Assembly (NCBI GenBank): GCA_027451785.1
Contig: DAIDIS010000230.1
Span: forward strand, 1 to 5,568
Source of the DNA: Acidimicrobiales bacterium
GTDB taxonomy: Bacteria; Actinomycetota; Acidimicrobiia; Acidimicrobiales; JAKAVM01
DNA: 5,568 nucleotides
Direction of reading: 5' to 3'
In this document: one piece after another, positions 4,216-5,568 of the stretch
Numbering within the stretch: position 1 is the first letter of the stretch
How the letters are laid out: each line of letters starts with the position of its first letter
The notes under the pieces: generated by a model
What the model was told of the DNA's origin: nothing
Seen by the model: only the letters and a program-made list of their open reading frames with translations
The model's database searches: none
Position numbers and translations under genes: made by a program

Positions 4216-5568
4216 GCCCCCCACCAACGAACTCAAAGCCGGAATAGCAGGGTCACCCGGACCGATGTCGTAGCTACAGGACACGGATGCCGAGGGCACT
4301 TCATCCCAAAGTAGTACCCCGGCTGTGCCGGCTGACAACTGAGAAGTTGCTTTGGCCTCGAATTCGTCGGCGCGGGCCGCGTCGGATTCGCAACCCGGAT
4401 ACGACCCGCCGGTTATCCCCATCTCGCCTGCAATTATGGGCTTCCCGATCGATATTGCCTGAGCAATCCGGACCGCAATCCCGTTCCACTGGTCCCCACC
4501 CATAGGCTCGTCGCCGGGATAGTAATCATGATAGGAGAGAACGTCGATTCCCGGACTGGCGGAGACGTAAGCGAAATCACTGCCCTCAAGACCACACTGA
4601 CCCGACCCCAAGGTGCCGCTCTCGACCAGGTGTACCGGGTCAAGAGTGTGAATCTCCCCGCCCACGACATCAAAGAAATATCGCAGCGCCTGAGAAGCGG
4701 CTACTTCATCAGGGCACGTCTGGTGTCCGCCACAATTCGTGGGCTCGAACAGGGCCGGGCAACTCGAGGCTTCGGGCTCCGAGATAGGTTCCCACATCCC
4801 GAGCGCTGGAGAGGTGCGATATCGCTGGACGAGTTCCTGAAGATATTGCCAATACGAAAGGGGGGTCAAGCCCGTTCCCGCCGAGTTGCCGGGGAGGTTG
4901 TAGACGTTCTGGAACCCTCCTGAATACCATGCGAGATCCTGCCAATGTTGATTGTCGCAAGTCCCGCCCTGGTCCGATACCGCTACGATCAACTTCTGGC
5001 CGAACTGTTCCGCCGCATTGAACACCCGGTTCAAAGGCCCCCAATCTATCTGGCCCGTTGTGACATTGGTTGCCATAGAACCCTGGAATGCCCAAATCCT
5101 TACAAGCGAGTTCGGGGGCAACGAAGAGAAGATCGAGTCAAGCTGGTCATTGGTGAGCTCCGAACCACAACCCGCATTCTCGCCCCAAGATGTCGCCGCC
5201 TCATAAGCGTTCACCCCGAAAAACGTGTAGGGCAACCCATTCAAGGTCAAGTGACTCCCTTGGAGTCCAATGATCCCTGATGGCTGAGCGGGAGAGCTCG
5301 ATATTGCCCCGACCGCGCCGGATAACACCGCTCCATCCGCAAGAGCAATCCAATAGCCGGTCCCGTTCGGGTACGCAGCCCCTCCGACCACCCAGCTGGT
5401 GCCCACGGTAACCCGTGACGAAGCGATCGAGGTCATGAATCCGTTGACCGTGCCGTCCCTTGTGGCCACCCAATATCCAGCCGATAAGGGAACGGGAATA
5501 ATGTGGGCAACGCTGGATGAAATGGCCGACGCGTTGTCCGCTCCGAAGAACTTCGCATCTCCGAAAGC
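4204..5568 (-). CDS. Clan GH-A (GH5-like) glycoside hydrolase with N-terminal GYW repeats; 5' end beyond window
   Basis: The frame is open from the window edge (5568) to TAA at 4206-4204, giving 454 visible residues, numbered here from the edge. The GTG at 5469 is internal to a repeat and is not a credible start; the true start lies upstream. Residues 1-95 hold degenerate repeats (FGDAKFFG, GYWVATRDGTV, GYWIALADGAV). The catalytic (beta/alpha)8 domain follows: LNGLPYTFFGVN (109-120) is the usual GH5 opening strand, then VRIWAF with R157, RYRTSPALGMWEP, the presumed acid/base E264 in ISEPEA, SYHDYYP with H347, the presumed nucleophile E382 in AGEMGI, and a late Trp in LLWDEVP (W421). The acid/base sits in Ser-Glu-Pro where the clan normally has Asn-Glu-Pro. 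This architecture points to an exported beta-glycanase of cellulase or mannanase type; substrate and subfamily cannot be fixed, and the signal peptide is out of view. Confidence 0.85.
   Translation of the reverse strand, partial: AFGDAKFFGADNASAISSSVAHIIPVPLSAGYWVATRDGTVNGFMTSIASSRVTVGTSWVVGGAAYPNGTGYWIALADGAVLSGAVGAISSSPAQPSGIIGLQGSHLTLNGLPYTFFGVNAYEAATSWGENAGCGSELTNDQLDSIFSSLPPNSLVRIWAFQGSMATNVTTGQIDWGPLNRVFNAAEQFGQKLIVAVSDQGGTCDNQHWQDLAWYSGGFQNVYNLPGNSAGTGLTPLSYWQYLQELVQRYRTSPALGMWEPISEPEASSCPALFEPTNCGGHQTCPDEVAASQALRYFFDVVGGEIHTLDPVHLVESGTLGSGQCGLEGSDFAYVSASPGIDVLSYHDYYPGDEPMGGDQWNGIAVRIAQAISIGKPIIAGEMGITGGSYPGCESDAARADEFEAKATSQLSAGTAGVLLWDEVPSASVSCSYDIGPGDPAIPALSSLVGGLVG
5300..5568 (-). 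repeat. GYW...DG protein repeats at the N-terminal side of the hydrolase
   Basis: Within the hydrolase frame two GYW-x(4)-DG units start at 5478 and 5358, 120 bases (40 residues) apart, preceded by a FGDAKFFG segment that normally closes a previous unit. Comparable repeats are common in secreted proteins of Acidimicrobiia-type actinobacteria and probably form blade-like beta units that bind or display the enzyme. More copies are likely upstream of the window. The last copy is degenerate where it meets the catalytic domain. Confidence 0.65.

Noticed and set aside
4160..4270. Rho-independent terminator between the convergent genes
   Set aside because: No stable hairpin followed by a T-run was found on either strand; the A-rich stretch near 4180-4190 has no stem next to it.
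5467..5469. GTG as the start of the hydrolase
   Set aside because: The same frame continues upstream with FGDAKFFG and GYW, both belonging to the repeat module, and there is no signal peptide after the GTG; the start lies outside the window.

Overview
The window suggests an actinobacterium, most likely of the Acidimicrobiia or a close relative. GC is moderately high by eye. Two features point to that group: GYW...DG repeats in front of a glycoside hydrolase, and membrane-anchored propeller and neocarzinostatin-like proteins. An acid-type protease (sedolisin) also fits an acidic habitat. The taxonomic call rests on recognised protein style, not on a marker gene.

Layout: four protein genes fill almost the whole window, and every one whose N-terminus is visible carries an export signal. 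(1) Minus strand, 2125 to beyond base 1: a secreted sedolisin (peptidase family S53) with signal peptide, Ser-Pro repeat linker, activation prodomain, catalytic domain and the start of an IPT/TIG domain cut by the window edge. (2) A 177-base divergent intergenic region (2126-2302), the only sizeable non-coding stretch, holding candidate promoters for both directions and several short palindromes. (3) Plus strand, 2303-3541: a secreted TolB/PD40-type beta-propeller with a C-terminal membrane tail. (4) Plus strand, 3538-4215: a neocarzinostatin-fold domain protein with signal peptide and C-terminal membrane anchor, overlapping gene 3 by 4 bases. (5) Minus strand, beyond 5568 to 4204: a glycoside hydrolase of clan GH-A, GH5-like, preceded by GYW-type repeats and overlapping the end of the neocarzinostatin-like gene by 12 bases on the opposite strand.

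Together the genes look like part of an extracellular or cell-surface set: an acid protease and a polysaccharide hydrolase, flanking a translationally coupled pair of membrane-anchored, outward-facing proteins. That the pair works together is inferred from the overlap. A functional link with the flanking hydrolases is only suggested by proximity and shared export. The points most worth a second look are the apparently degraded calcium site of the sedolisin, the membrane-tethered neocarzinostatin-like domain coupled to a propeller, and the Ser-Glu-Pro in place of Asn-Glu-Pro at the presumed acid/base of the hydrolase. No RNA genes, insertion sequences or CRISPR arrays were seen.
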